Origin: Luscinia megarhynchos
Lineage: Eukaryota > Chordata > Aves > Passeriformes > Turdidae
DNA: 64,000 bases
Reading direction: 5' to 3'
Assembly (NCBI GenBank): GCA_034336665.1
Contig: CM067592.1
Span: 29,113,819-29,177,818, forward strand
The notes under the pieces are model-generated. The model was not told the origin of the DNA. It saw only the letters and a program-made list of their open reading frames with translations, and made no database searches. The number at the start of each line of letters is the position of its first letter. Position 1 is the stretch's first letter. Shown here one piece after another: positions 37,004 to 48,369 of this stretch. The position numbers were made by a program, and so were the translations under genes.

Positions 37004-40000
37004 GAGCTCTGATTTATGTGATTTTTCTGTTGTAAAATATTGTTTAATTGTAAAATTCCTTATATTCCAAATCAGTCACGGGATTTATTTTGATTGCAGT
37101 ATCAAAAAAAGGTCTGATAGAAATCCAGACTTTCTCTGACAGCAATTTAAAGGTTTGTTCTCTTCCACAGAAAGGCTACAGTTCAGGATTCTTGGATAGG
37201 AAAGCACTTCAGTATATTTTTAAGCATGAAAGTATTCCCAGTCACTTCAAGATGAGTGTTATTTTGTCCCTCGAGGACACACGGGACTTAAATAACTTTA
37301 CTGATTTAGAATCTAAATATTTCCTATGAGATGCTAAAGCCCACAAAATTTTCTTATGTGCAGAATATCATCTCAAGTATTGCAGACAGAAGCTGGTAAA
37401 AAAGAGATCATAAATCTCCAAATGGCTTCTTTTGTAAGAATACTAAATTGCAGTGTAGCACTTTGAAGACATTAGGTTTACTGTAAGTAAACACACCTGC
37501 ATCAGTAATAATTTATGACTCCTTTAGTCAGAAAGAGACTCAGAAGAGTGAGGCACACTATTAGGCATTATAAACACAGGATCTAGCAACCTAGATATTT
37601 GAAAAAAAGCTAATTTAATATCTGTTAACACAAATTATATATTTTACTTTAAAATATATTAAAACGATCTATCACCATGATTCCAAGCACCAGAGACAAA
37701 ATAGCCTGTGTTATAATTTTCTAATATTTCCTCTTATTAGATGTAGTTGAAAGTAGCTGTCCCCTTTGTTTCTGTCTCCTCTCGGTCTTTGAGGCATTAT
37801 TTATATTCAGGTGATCACATTATGCTAAATTATATAGATTCTTGTGTAATGTCTCTTGAATCACATGTTGTGTGTTTATGACTTTTAATGAATCATTTAT
37901 ATTCTATCCATTCATCCACAAACTTTCTTGCTATTTTATTTTTAAAAGAGAGGACAGAGAAGGTGAGACTGCCTTTAATATTTTGATTTTGAGGAAAAAT
38001 ACCTCATTTTTAGAAAAAAGTGCAAAGTTGTTGAGAAGAATGAGTGGATAGGCATGAGAAACACTAAATAACTCACTCTTTGTTTCCTCTGGATCTTTTT
38101 TTGCATTTATTGAGGTGGAGAGTACAGAGAAGGAGCATAAGATATGATCATTGTTTGATTTCTTTTGACAGAGAGGTTTAATGCTCTCTACTTTCAGTGT
38201 ATATCAGGTATTTTGAGTGTATGTGTCATCCTCAAACAGATGCACTTCTTCAGTGTGATTCTTAAATCAGAAAGAAATATGTGGGCACACATGTATACCT
38301 CTGTATCTTTGATCTAATCACTATGGAGACCCAATTGACATGTTAATAGGCTGTAAAGCTGATAACTACAGTGATTGTTGAAGCAAACCATTGATTGTTC
38401 CTGGTTTATAGGGTGGAAACTTGTTCAAATATGGGAAGCAGTTTAACAGAAGAAACAGAACAGAGAGGAGAGGAATAGACAGTCATATAGTCCATGAATT
38501 GTGAGGAAGAAGCAGAAATTAAGATAAAGATCACATGTTGCAAGATTTTGAGGACAAAATTTGACTTCTGAAGTTAGTATACATGTGCATACAGACTCAA
38601 ATGATACTAACTTAAACAGAAACATTGCAAGGACAAAAATTAAAAGAGTAATAACAAGGTTAAAAAAAATCAGATAGATTTCAAACTTCTTGAGGAAAAG
38701 CAGCTAGTATGCAAACATACAGCTATACCTGTGTATGTAGCTGCTTTTGTGAGTTCAATATGCAGTGACAAATACCTACAAAAAAACACGTGTCCCACAC
38801 ACCCCTTTTGAGTTTTGCTCAGTCTAACATTTTTCAATGCATTCCACTATTTTCTCTTCATCCTTCCAAAACTTTTGGAACCCACTCTTTCCAAGTTTGG
38901 AAGGGCACATCTATGCTTCTGCAGCAATCTATCCATGGCAAGCCTGCTGACTACATCAATTGTCTATCACGTGAAAAGGGAGATTTTGCCAAACCTTTTG
39001 TCTTTGATTAGTCTATCAATGCTCCAGGTTAATTGAGACCTTTATGCCCGACCAGCCTGTCAGTGTTCCATTATGGGGACCTTTCACTGAACAGTCTGCT
39101 GGATTTGAGGGCTGTTTGACTAGCACTTTTGGGGTCACATGCAAACAGAAAAACCCCTTTAATTTTCCACACGTTTAACTTTCAGTGCCTTAGGAAATAT
39201 CTGACACACACTAAGAACGTGAGAGAGTCCACTTTCCAGATTGCAACAATCAACTATTACCAACTGCCAGCAACTGTTTGTGTCCTGGAAGGACTGATGT
39301 GTAAAAAGCTAATGGAATAGCACTCCTTATTAATAGAGCAGAAAATTGTGACAGGTTAAGGTTTGAAAATTGCCAGTCGTAGTATCTGGTTGCAAAAACG
39401 TGCTCAAAGCAATATACTTACAGGGCCTAAGCCCTAACAAAAGCTACCTCAAAATGATTGTTCATCCTGCACAGAGTGTGGTTCTTATCCAATAATTATC
39501 ACTATGGGGGAGAAGACAGGTTCAGCCTGTTAACTGATCCAGAAGTTACAATAGAGTTTTCTCTACATTTTTAATTTATTTCTATATTCATTTTTATGTT
39601 TAAGTGGAGTTTGAATGATTCTAACAATGCATCATGTTCAGTGGGGGGTAGTTGTACCTTGGAGATTGGTAATGTCAGTGTTACACTGGAAATAACCTTT
39701 GGGAACAGAGGTGAGCATCTGGGATCTTGGCATGGTTGCTGGTTCAATGGCAAGAAATCTTTTTTCTCCCTCTGTGGACAGCTTCTATGTGGCTTACCAT
39801 TTACAAGGTATCACTACATTCCCCCTCTTGCAATGGTTTTGACAGAAGCTGGCCTTGATGTCTCCACTCCACCATCCATTTAAGCCCCTTTAGCAGGTGT
39901 GGAAAGTTTGGCATGGCCATGTTCCATTCAGGGAGTAACAACCTCCTTTTCTCCCTGTATTTTCTATATTGTTATAATTGTGTCTGTAACTCTCCATACC

Positions 40001-42345
40001 CCTCCTTCCTCTCCTCCTTCCATTCTCATCCCTTCATAACATGTATGCTGACTGCAATTTTATCTCCCCTCTTTCCCTCATGGGTGGTCACATTAATTAT
40101 TTGCACCTGATTCAATTCTAGTAGGCAACTTTATTTTCCATCCTCGTTCTTTCCTCTGAAAATAAATAACTACCAACCTTCCTCATTCCCCCTCTCCCAC
40201 CCTCAAAAAAACCCCAACCAAAACCCCACCAAACCAAAAACCAACCAACCAACCAAACCAATATCCCCAAACAAACAAACAAAAAGCCCCACCAAGCAAA
40301 CCAAAGCAAGCTCCTTGCTTCTAGATATGATCCTGTACAAAAACATGGCAAAAATTGTAATTAATGTTGTTCTTACACACCTTCAGGTTCAGTGATGGAA
40401 ATCCATACTGTAAAATCTGAATAAGAAAATACTCTTTTGGGGACATAATATAAATATGATTTATTTTAAACTGACTGAAAAAGCCTTTAAGATGGACTTA
40501 AGACAGGAAAGATTTCTTTCTTTATTACATATGGACTTATAAAGTATAATTCTTTTTTGACATCTAGCACGTATTATCTGAAATATGCTTCTAAAACAAA
40601 AAAGCAAGAAAAAAAACAAGCAAGGAAACAAACAAGCAAGGAAATAAACAAAAAAAACCCCACAATCAGTTTCACTAAAATGTGTGCATGCAGTTTTATC
40701 CAGTAGCAGTTTAAAAAATAAAGTGAAATGTATTTTTTGCAGCCATTACACTGATGGGGAGAGCAAGAGCCCTGAGGTTTTGCAGGAATCTATTGTTTAC
40801 AGTGTGTATGTGTGCAGCACAACTGCCAAATCATTAAACCACCTTCAAACAGAAGTCCTAGCTGAGACAGGTGTTAGCACAGTGGGTTCTGTGGAGGATA
40901 GAAATAGTGTTGGATGCTGTAAAAGACAAATATTTTACAACTCAAATTATGAGTGGACTACTACAGATCTTGGTACAGCTGAGCAGGACTGATGCCAGCC
41001 ATTGATTTAATGTTTGCACACACCAACCCTCAGTAATTCAAAGAGGCAAGGTCATTTTAATTCTCTTTGTCTGGTTGTTTTTGGTTTTTTTTATTAAGGC
41101 AGCAAGTGCTCCCAGGAAGTCTGCAAAAATGTTAAGTATTGTGTTTATATTTTAGCTTATCTGCCACAATTAAGGGACAGATTTCCTAGCAGGACAGGTG
41201 TTGCACAAGAGTCCTTTGACTTACAAAGCTTTTGACATAATCACAAAATTGTTTAAGTGAGGATTTGTCTAATACACTGAGAAAATAGATTAGTTTATTA
41301 ATTTGATTTCCAAAAAAGAAGAGGTGAATCATGCTGGCAGATCTCAGGTCTCACTGTCTCACTGTTCTGTTTTGCCTGTGTATTTAACAGAGGTGGGATC
41401 TAATCCTGAGAACTTTCACATTTTAGAGGAAATTAGTGCCCCTATAGGGTAGAAGATAGAGGTGTATGTCATGAAGTGTGAGAAGAAAATATATATTCCA
41501 TAAAAATATGGGACTGCCATATTTTGTCTGTAGAATTGTCAAAAGGACCCATCAGCCTAATTCAGGAATTTACATATTTCGTGTGTCAACAGAACCCAAT
41601 CACAAGGGTATTTTATATAAATACTTTTTATCTGAATATGGAAACCATGTCCCTATAGAAAGGGATCTGAAATTTTTTTTTCTTATTCAGAATGGAAAAT
41701 ATAAATTTTTTATGTTGAGCTTGACAGATCATAATACATGGACTGCTTCTGATATATTAAGGAAGGCCAGAAACAGTAGTTAACATGACAACACTGAGCT
41801 AAATTAATGTTGTATGTACAGAAACTTAAGTTTTAATGAGGTATCTCAGAATTGGAATTCATAAGGGCATTTGAGAAAAAAGCCTGCTAAAATAATCTGA
41901 TTAAAATATTCTCTAAGATGAAGTAATTGCTAATAATTACTAGTTGTTGATCACACTAGTTAAGAAGATAATATTAGGACAGAGATAAACTTAACCTTTC
42001 TCAAGGAAGGAGGCACATGGAAACTTCCTCCCCAAAACCAATTCAGTTTTCCAAACTAATTTGTGAAACTTGAAGTTTGAAAACCATGCACTCAGACAGA
42101 CTTAAAAATTGTTACAATGGGAATTCTTCATCAGAATTTTGATGCAAGCACCTGTAAGTTTCATCAATCCCACTGTCATAGGAAAGTAAATAGTAATTTA
42201 CCAAGAATTTCAGTAATTTTAAAACCAAACAGAAAAAACATCTGCAAAATTTTCTACAGTTAATATATATTTGATATTGATCTATAGAACTTTTATATAA
42301 AAGGATTTTTTCAATGTATCTTCTGCCTTGCACAAACTTTTTTAG
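37004..42345. other. AT-rich DNA upstream of the provirus, no gene seen
   Basis: No host gene was recognised. A CCAAA-type simple repeat lies at about 40205-40290 and a CAAG/AAAC-rich tract at about 40600-40665. A slightly GC-richer stretch at 39600-39900 is unexplained. Open frames reach about 102 codons (40684-40992 and 41478-41783, plus strand). They show no known domain or clear splice context, so they are left uncalled. Confidence 0.5.
40205..40290. repeat. CCAAA/CAAA simple repeat
   Basis: The plus strand is almost free of G and T here, with imperfect CCAAA, CCAA and CAAA units. Confidence 0.85.
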
Positions 42346-42350
42346 CTGTC
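42346..42350. repeat. 5-bp target-site duplication, left copy
   Basis: The host pentamer ctgtc lies immediately outside the first LTR base. The identical pentamer occurs at 49001-49005 just outside the other LTR. A 5-bp duplication is the expected footprint of the retroviral integrase of this element. Confidence 0.9.
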
Positions 42351-43002
42351 TGTCCAAGTTTGGACAAACTTAGGGAAAAAACCCCCAGAAGAGCTTCCCA
42401 GGAAATAAGAAAAAAAAATTTCACTCAGGGGGAAAAGTGGAAAAAACCTATTTATTAACACATACAAGAGAAACACTTCCCAGCACAGACCCAGGTGACA
42501 AAAAAGTTTTCACCGAGAGAGAGAAACTTGGACGCTTTGATCTTCACTAGAAGGGCGAAATGCTTCTCTGGCCGGTGTCCAGCGGCAGGCCGCAGGGTTC
42601 CTCCGGAGCTGGTGCTGAATCCTCGGGGGTGAGGGGGAGAAGGGAGAGGGGGAGAGAGAGAAAGAAAAAAACAGCCGGAATAGCCAGCAAGCCTTAAACA
42701 GCAGCGAGCTAAACCGAATAATCAAGCAATATAAAGTAAAAAAAAAATCAAGCAAAAAAAACCCAAAAAAACAGCTAACTCACAAACCAGGCCACGAGCC
42801 ACCACCACAGCAGCGATAGCCACCCGCAGCAGCAGCCAGAGCCAAGCGCGCAGCCGTGCGAGCCACCCCCCCCAAGCCAAGCCCGCGGCAAACCAAGGCC
42901 ATTCCGCAGAGCAGAGCCCAGGCGGCCCCTCCCCCGGGAGCAGACAGCTTCATGGCCAAGGGGGGCAGGGTGAGGAGTTAGTCAAATCATCAACCCAGGA
43001 CA
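42351..43002 (-). repeat. 3' LTR of the provirus (652 bp)
   Basis: On the plus strand it begins tgtccaagtttggacaaac and ends acccaggaca. The termini form the inverted repeat TGTCC/GGACA with canonical TG...CA ends. Being next to the polypurine tract, it is the 3' LTR of the minus-strand element. It carries a TATA-like tttatatt on the minus strand near 42730 and AATAAA at plus-strand 42451-42456. It is 21 bp longer than the 5' LTR, almost wholly through longer A, C and G runs. Confidence 0.95.
42451..42456 (-). terminator. LTR polyadenylation signal AATAAA (3' LTR)
   Basis: The minus strand reads gtgttaataaatagg about 100 nt before the LTR end. The matching site in the 5' LTR is at 48463-48468. 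In the 3' LTR it would direct cleavage of the proviral transcript. Confidence 0.65.
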
Positions 43003-43013
43003 TTCCACCCCTT
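43003..43013 (-). other. Polypurine tract (PPT)
   Basis: On the minus strand, aaggggtggaa directly precedes the TG of the 3' LTR, within a longer purine-rich ggataaggggtggaa. This is the expected plus-strand DNA primer of reverse transcription, and it confirms the element's orientation. Confidence 0.85.
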
Positions 43014-43123
43014 ATCCCATATCGTGATCATTGACACACGATTGGGATATACACTCATTAAACACAATATGAACACTTCCTCTGGCTTGCTCAAACCTTC
43101 AACATTTACATATTCCTTCTGTC

Positions 43124-44030
43124 TCATCCCACAGTCAGATCTCCCTGAGGTACACAGCGGGTTGTTCCATCTTTCTGCATTATCCACCAAGTACATCCAG
43201 GTCCTTGAGCAAAGGCAATCCCCCGAATGGGTTTGCCTGTACTCGAGGCAGGATTAATCCATACTGTCTTCCCTAGCAATCCTCTGACATGGGCCGCTGG
43301 GACTTTGTCTCCATCTACTGTATTAAGGCACTCAGATTGGGCAGGACCTGCTCGGTTGGTGGAACCTCGAGTGTTGACTAACCAAGTGGCCTTTGCCAAA
43401 TGCTGCTCCCAATTCTTAAAGGATCCCCCACCCAATGCCTTTAAGGTGGTCTTTAACAATCCATTGTACCTCTCCACTTTACCTGCAGCTGGTGCATGGT
43501 AAGGGATGTGGTACACCCACTCAATACCGCGGTTCCCTAGCCCAGGTGTTGACAAGGTTATTCTTAAAATGAGTCCCATTGTCTGACTCGATCCTCTCAG
43601 GGGTACCATGCTCCAAAGGACCTGTTTTTCCAGGCCCAGGATGGTGTTGCGGGCAGTAGCGGAGATACAGGGTAGGTCTCCAACCATCCGGGTGGTGGCT
43701 TCCACCATGGTTAGCACATAACGCTTGCCCTTGGCGTGGTCTGAGGCAGTGCGATGTAATCAATCTGCCAAACCTCCCCATACCGGTACTTGGACCACCG
43801 TCCTCCATACCAGAGGGGCTTCACTCGCTTGGCCTGCTTGATGGCAGCGCAAGTGTCACAATCATGAATAACTTGAGTAATGCTGTCCATGGTAAGATCC
43901 ACCCCTCGGTCTCGCGGCCCACTTATAGGTGGTATCCCTCCCCTGATGGCCTGAGGCATCATGGGCCCATCGAGCCAGGAACAACTCTCCCTTATGTTTT
44001 CCAATCTAAATCTATTTCCAACCCCCTATT
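43124..44030 (-). pseudogene. pol: Integrase region of pol, frame-broken
   Basis: Retroviral integrase, which joins the viral DNA to the host chromosome. Visible parts in order are as follows. A zinc-finger CxxC (CDTC) follows an upstream His (about 43860). The first catalytic Asp lies in WQIDY (codon 43759-43761). The second Asp is in ESDNGTHF (codon 43581-43583), and the catalytic Glu in GKVERYNG (codon 43472-43474). A C-terminal domain then ends with a TGA at 43124-43126. Between the second Asp and the Glu there are 106 nt, that is 35 codons plus one base, so the D-35-E spacing of integrases is kept but with a one-base insertion. The domain lies in three different frames, giving at least two frameshifts. 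No env follows. Confidence 0.88.
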
Positions 44031-44593
44031 TTTGCTGCTTGATCTACTTGATGGTTATTTCGCTGTTCTTCATTAGCTCTACTTCTGGGGACATGGGCGC
44101 CCACATGGCTAACCTTCACGGGTAGCTTGTCTAACCGAAAGTAGCTATGTCTTTCCACTCTTCAGCAGCCCAGATTGGTCTTCCTCTGCGCTGCCAGTTC
44201 GTCTTTTCCATCTCTGCAGCCATCCCCACAAAGCGCTGGCTACCATCCAGGAATCAGTGTAAAGATAGAGCTTTGGCCACCTCTCTTTCTCGGCAATATT
44301 CAAAGCCAGTTGGACAGCTTTGAGTTCAGCGAATTGACTAGACCCTCCTTCTCCTTCAGTAGCTTCTGCAACCCGTCGTAGGGCTCCATACAGCTGCTTT
44401 CCATTTCCGATTTGTCCCTACAATGCGACAGGAACCGCCGGTGAACAGGGCATAGCGAATTTCCTCTGCCGGTAGCTGGTTGTAAGGTGGTGCTTCTTCA
44501 GCCCCGGGTCACCGGTTCTTGTTCCTCATCTGTCACACCAAAACTTTTCTCCCTCTGGCCAGTTGGTAATTATTTCTAAGATCCCTGGGCGAT
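44030..44593 (-). pseudogene. pol: RNase H region of pol, frame-broken
   Basis: RNase H degrades the RNA strand during reverse transcription. On the minus strand I read a YTDSW motif with its catalytic Asp at codon 44253-44255. A later stretch at 44112-44030 contains a conserved His-rich segment (VSHVGAHVPRS) followed by an Asp-containing VDQAA motif. This is the order seen in retroviral RNase H domains. The parts are in different frames and no long open frame crosses the region. It directly follows the RT connection domain and precedes integrase. Confidence 0.75.
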
Positions 44594-45800
44594 TTAATTT
44601 TCCCCGATCCGGGCGCCATGAATGAGGGCTATCCACTTGCTCCATGTGGCACTGGTGGCATGGTGGGTGGAAGGAACCTTCCCACTGAACATCCACCCCA
44701 GCACTGGCAACCGGGGTGCCAGAAAGAGTTGTGCTTCTGTGCCAATCACCTCTGAAGCAGCTTGGACTCCCTCATAAGCAGCCAAGATTTCCTTTTCTGT
44801 CGGGGTATAATTGCCTTCAGACCCTCTGTAACTTCTGCTCCAGAATCCCAGGGGTCGGCCTCGGGTCTCACCAGGCACCTTCTGCCACAGACTCCAAGAC
44901 AAACCGTGGTTTCCAGCTGCAGAGTAGAGCACATTCTTCACATCTGGCCCCGTCCTGATGGGGCCAAGAGCTACTGCATGGGCGATCTCTTGTTTAATCT
45001 GGATGAAGGCTTGTTGTTGTTCTGGGCCCCAATGAAAATCATTCTTCTTCCGAGTAACCTGGTAAAGAGGGCTCACAATCTGACTGTACTCGGGGATGTG
45101 CATTCTCCAAAAGCCTATAGCACCCAAGAAAGCTTGTGTCTCCTTCTTGTTAGTAGGTGGAGACATAGCTGTGATTTTATTAATAACATCAGTAGGAATC
45201 TGACGCCTTCCATCTTGCCACTTCACTCCTAGGAACTGGATCTCACGAGCAGGTCCCTTAACTTTATTCTTCTTGATGGCAAAACCGGCTTCAAGGAGAA
45301 TTCGGATAATTTCTCTCCTTTCTCAAACACTTCTTCTGCTGTGTTTCCCCACACAATGATGTCATCGATGTACTGCAAATGTTCTGGAGCCTCACCTTTT
45401 CCAGTACAGCCTGGATCAGCCCATGGCAGATGGTGGGCTGTGCTTCCACCCCTGGGGCAGTCGGTTCCAGGTGTACTGCACGCCCCTCCAGGTGAAAGCA
45501 AACTGAGGCCTGCATTCTGCCGCCAAAGGAATGGAGAAAAATGCATTGGCAATGTCAATGGTGGCATACCACCTTGCTGCCTTGGACTCCAGCTCGTACT
45601 GGAGCTCCAGCATGTCCGCACGGCAGCTTCAGCTGTGGGGTGACTTCATTCAATGCACGGTAGTCCACAGTCAGTCTCCATTCTCCGTCAGACTTGGCGA
45701 CAGGCCAGATGGGGCTGTTGAAGGGTGAGTGGGTTTTGCTCACCACCCCTTGGCGCCCAGCTCCCCGGATCATCTTATGGATCGGAATCACAGCATCCCC
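44594..45800 (-). pseudogene. pol: Reverse transcriptase and connection region of pol, frame-broken
   Basis: The RNA-dependent DNA polymerase of the provirus. In order there is a fingers segment (SPFNSPIWPVAK and WRLTVDYRALN, about 45725-45640), motif A (YATIDIANAFFSIPL, near 45565), and motif B (NRLPQGW, about 45460). The catalytic YIDD lies at plus-strand 45361-45372, followed by IIVWG. The thumb/connection follows in one 210-codon open frame (45226-44594), with a GFWRMHIPEY segment, WGPEQQQAF and PLGFWSR, features I associate with ERVL-type pol. Successive motifs lie in different frames, with at least three frameshifts, so it is broken as given. The catalytic residues themselves are present. 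Confidence 0.9.
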
Positions 45801-45919
45801 GAGTGGTTCTGTATTGCCGACGATGTACTATCGAAGTGGCAATCGGTACCCTCTGCTCCTCTACCCTCAGGAGTCCCACGGCAATTGGATTCTCACATAG
45901 TCCGGGCAGGGTGTTCAAT

Positions 45920-46281
45920 TGCCGGATTCTCTCCGCCATCACAGCCGCTATCCCAAATGCCCACTTGAAGCCTTTTGGGTCCTTAAAATACCCCGCTTTG
46001 AAGGAAATCTATTCCCAAAATACACGGGGCCTCTGGGCCAGTCACAATCGGGTATCTCTTCCACTCTCTGCCGGTTAGACTCATTTCCTTCCACTATGGT
46101 AAAGTCCTGTGATCCACCTGTTACACCAGCAATAGAAACAGTCTCTTCTCCCGACACATCCTGATGGGAATATAGTACACTGTGCTCCAGTGTCCACTAA
46201 AGCTTTATACTTCTGTGGTTTCGATGTGCCAGGCCACCGAATCCACACGGTCCAAAAACACTCGGTTTTCCCTGGCCTCAC
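45920..46281 (-). pseudogene. pro: Retroviral aspartic protease region, frame-broken
   Basis: The retropepsin that cleaves the Gag-Pol polyprotein. The active-site motif ALVDTGAQCT is clear, with the catalytic Asp codon at 46192-46194. Downstream in a second frame is GVTGGSQ followed by a putative flap/core stretch to about 45950. A frameshift separates active-site and downstream parts within 125 nt. It sits between gag and RT, as in ERVL-like elements. Confidence 0.82.
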
Positions 46282-46289
46282 CCCTGGCT

Positions 46290-47827
46290 AGAGGCAGGGC
46301 TTCTAAGCCTGTTTTGTCCTTTTGACGGGGGCATAGGTCTTAGAAGTTCCTTCAAGTGGATCGGACATGTCGCCATCATCCTCCCTCATATGTGGCACTG
46401 TGGTTCCGGGCGACTGGAGCTGCTCTCTTTCTGGTGGAACCTTCTTGTTGAGCCTTGTCTTCCTTCAAATCACGCACTCGTCGTGCCAGAACAGCTGTGA
46501 GCTTTCCATCCCACCTCTTCATGTTTTTCTCCGCAGTCACGCAAGAAAACCACAACTCCCGCTGCGGTGTACCTTCTCTCCTCAGCAGAGAGGCTGCGTT
46601 GACTGCCAGGACGCCTGATTTGCACAGCTGAGATTTGGAGGAGATCCTCCTTGATTTCCTCTCTCAGCTTCTTATGGTTTTCCTCCAACTTATCCTCCAA
46701 GTTCTGTAAGCGTGTTTCCACAGCTGCAATCCTGGCATGTGTTGGGCCATGCACAGCATCAGCGTATCAAGCTTCTTTGCCATATCAAGCACTGTCTCAT
46801 ATGTGTCTTCTGGTTTCATTATTGCAAGAGCTGAGGCATAGTCAGATGGTCCAAGCCTCACAAGCTTCCTCCACATAATTGGTGTGCACGGTACCAGATC
46901 TGGATTTCTAGTTGTTACATCATCTGAGAAAATAATTTCTGCCACCGCCATCTCTCTCAAACGTTGGATTCCCTGCTCGATGGTTTTCCATCTGGTCTGC
47001 TGCATGTACAGGTCATCAGCGCAGAGATATCTTTGTGCCACACTGTCCAATACACGTGACCAGAGGCTCTGAGGACTAGCTCCCTCATCATACCTTGATC
47101 GATGACTGGATCTTGAGACAGGGATCCCAAATGTCTCGCCCGTGCCATCCAGGGTGGTTGCTTCACCTGCCGTGATCCCAAAGTCGGACCAGCCAACTAA
47201 TTATGGATTCATCAGGTCGCCTTGTATAATCTTTTCTTAGACCACGAAGATCTTTCAGGAAAAGTTATTAGTTTCTGATCTCTCATCAGTCACTTTAACT
47301 CCGGATTTTTATATCAGGGGAGTTGAAGGTCCTTCTCCTGCATCCTCATCATCATCATCCTCCACCGGCCGATCTGTTTTCTTTGGCGACTTTCTACTCC
47401 TGGTACTGGTAGCCACAGCCATAGGTTGAAGCTTGCTGTCTAATTTTGCCCCTGTCCTGGAGCCTGAGGTGTTAACTGCAGTCTGAGTAACTGGAATAGT
47501 AGCTACGTTATCTCCCTGTTCCTCTCCTTTGTTTGTTGTCCTACACTATCTAACAGGGTTCGATAAGCTGCACGCCAGAGCCCAGCTCACTGCAGTGATT
47601 CTCTTTTCCTTAGAATTGTCCTGACACTTTTCTTTTAAGTACTTTGCAATCTTGACTGGGTCTTGAATTTGTTCAGATGAAAAATCCCAGATTATAGGTT
47701 CAGAAAACTCTTTTAGAATTTGGCCCAGTTCCTCCCATTTGCCACACCACTCAGAATTCTTCACACTCTGCTTTGCTACCGAATCAGGGGTTGTAACACC
47801 TGCATCCCTAGAAATCTCAGCTTTCAT
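46290..47827 (-). pseudogene. gag: Gag region, frame-broken
   Basis: Structural polyprotein region, inferred mainly from position between the leader and protease. The N-terminal open frame (47827-47546) is hydrophilic. An acidic run of Asp/Glu with adjacent basic RSRKSPKK text follows (about 47400-47340). A capsid-like helical stretch of 128 codons lies at 47050-46664. A coiled-coil-like segment (RLQNLEDKLEENHKKLREEI) at about 46717-46658 precedes a RRYTAA/VVVFLRDCGE segment. I see no Cys-Cys-His-Cys zinc knuckle. Two or more frame changes and in-frame stops occur. The Gag call is by synteny and general resemblance, not a firm domain match. Confidence 0.7.
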
Positions 47828-47866
47828 TTTGTATAAACTGCAGACAGTATAGAAAAACTTACTAAA

Positions 47867-48301
47867 TTAAAATACCAGAAAGATGGTTTCCTTTACACTC
47901 AGGGAGAGCTGAACATTTTCTAACAGAGATGTAAATAATTCAGGGGAGAAGAAGGAAAACAAAGGCAAAAAATCCTCTTTGCTTGCTTCTCCTCTAATGA
48001 ATTGAGTGCACAACACAAACCACGACTTGTACATCCCTGAAGTGGATTCTAACACCTTCATAAACTTCTGGCAGATCATTACAACCAAGCCTAGCCCAAT
48101 GAGTATTTTGGTTAATACCCCTTTCATGAAAAAACTACGTGCTAGAGACAACACTGGGGCTATCTCTGAGTAAGAGAACAGGCCCAGAGACCACAGGGGT
48201 ATTAAGATCTCAAAAAACTCTAAAGAGCAAACATACAGGCAGGCTTCCAATCCAACAGACATCACGGCTTCAAAAAACATACTGATATCAATACAGGCCA
48301 A
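47867..48301 (-). CDS. Hydrophobic leader ORF between PBS and gag (144 aa)
   Basis: An uninterrupted frame starts 43 nt after the primer binding site, opens with ATG and ends with TAA at 47867-47869. It is rich in Leu, Ile, Phe and Val, with two or three stretches long enough to span a membrane (roughly residues 15-45 and 55-80) and several Cys. The next gag-like frame (47827-47546) is in the same phase, separated by this stop and about 39 nt. It could be the N-terminal part of Gag cut by a single stop codon, or a separate small membrane-associated product. I do not recognise a known domain. It is the longest intact frame in the 5' half of the provirus. Confidence 0.55.
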   Translation of the reverse strand: MACIDISMFFEAVMSVGLEACLYVCSLEFFEILIPLWSLGLFSYSEIAPVLSLARSFFMKGVLTKILIGLGLVVMICQKFMKVLESTSGMYKSWFVLCTQFIRGEASKEDFLPLFSFFSPELFTSLLENVQLSLSVKETIFLVF

Positions 48302-48343
48302 TTAAAAACAAGATGTTATTAAAGTTTTTTCCACTTTCTCCTT

Positions 48344-48360
48344 CCCCGTACGGGCCACCA
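48344..48360 (-). other. Primer binding site, complementary to tRNA-Ile
   Basis: The plus strand reads ccccgtacgggccacca, which is the 3' end of vertebrate tRNA-Ile (AAU) with its CCA. The minus-strand provirus therefore carries the complementary PBS starting TGGTGGCCCG. Nine bases (48361-48369) separate it from the 5' LTR. The 17-nt match is recalled from known tRNA-Ile sequence and was not searched. Confidence 0.85.
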
Positions 48361-48369
48361 AATAAAGAA

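Noticed and set aside
40684..40992. 102-codon plus-strand open frame
   Set aside because: No known domain, and the flanking sequence is simple-repeat-like. Not supported as an exon.
41478..41783. 101-codon plus-strand open frame with a plausible protein look
   Set aside because: No recognisable domain or paralogue and no clear splice or promoter context. Chance is likely at this length.
43003..43124. Possible env gene downstream of integrase
   Set aside because: Only about 120 nt lie between the integrase stop and the LTR, so there is no room for env.
43227..46878. Plus-strand open frames of 60-156 codons across the provirus
   Set aside because: They are antisense shadows of minus-strand pol and gag and contain no known motif.
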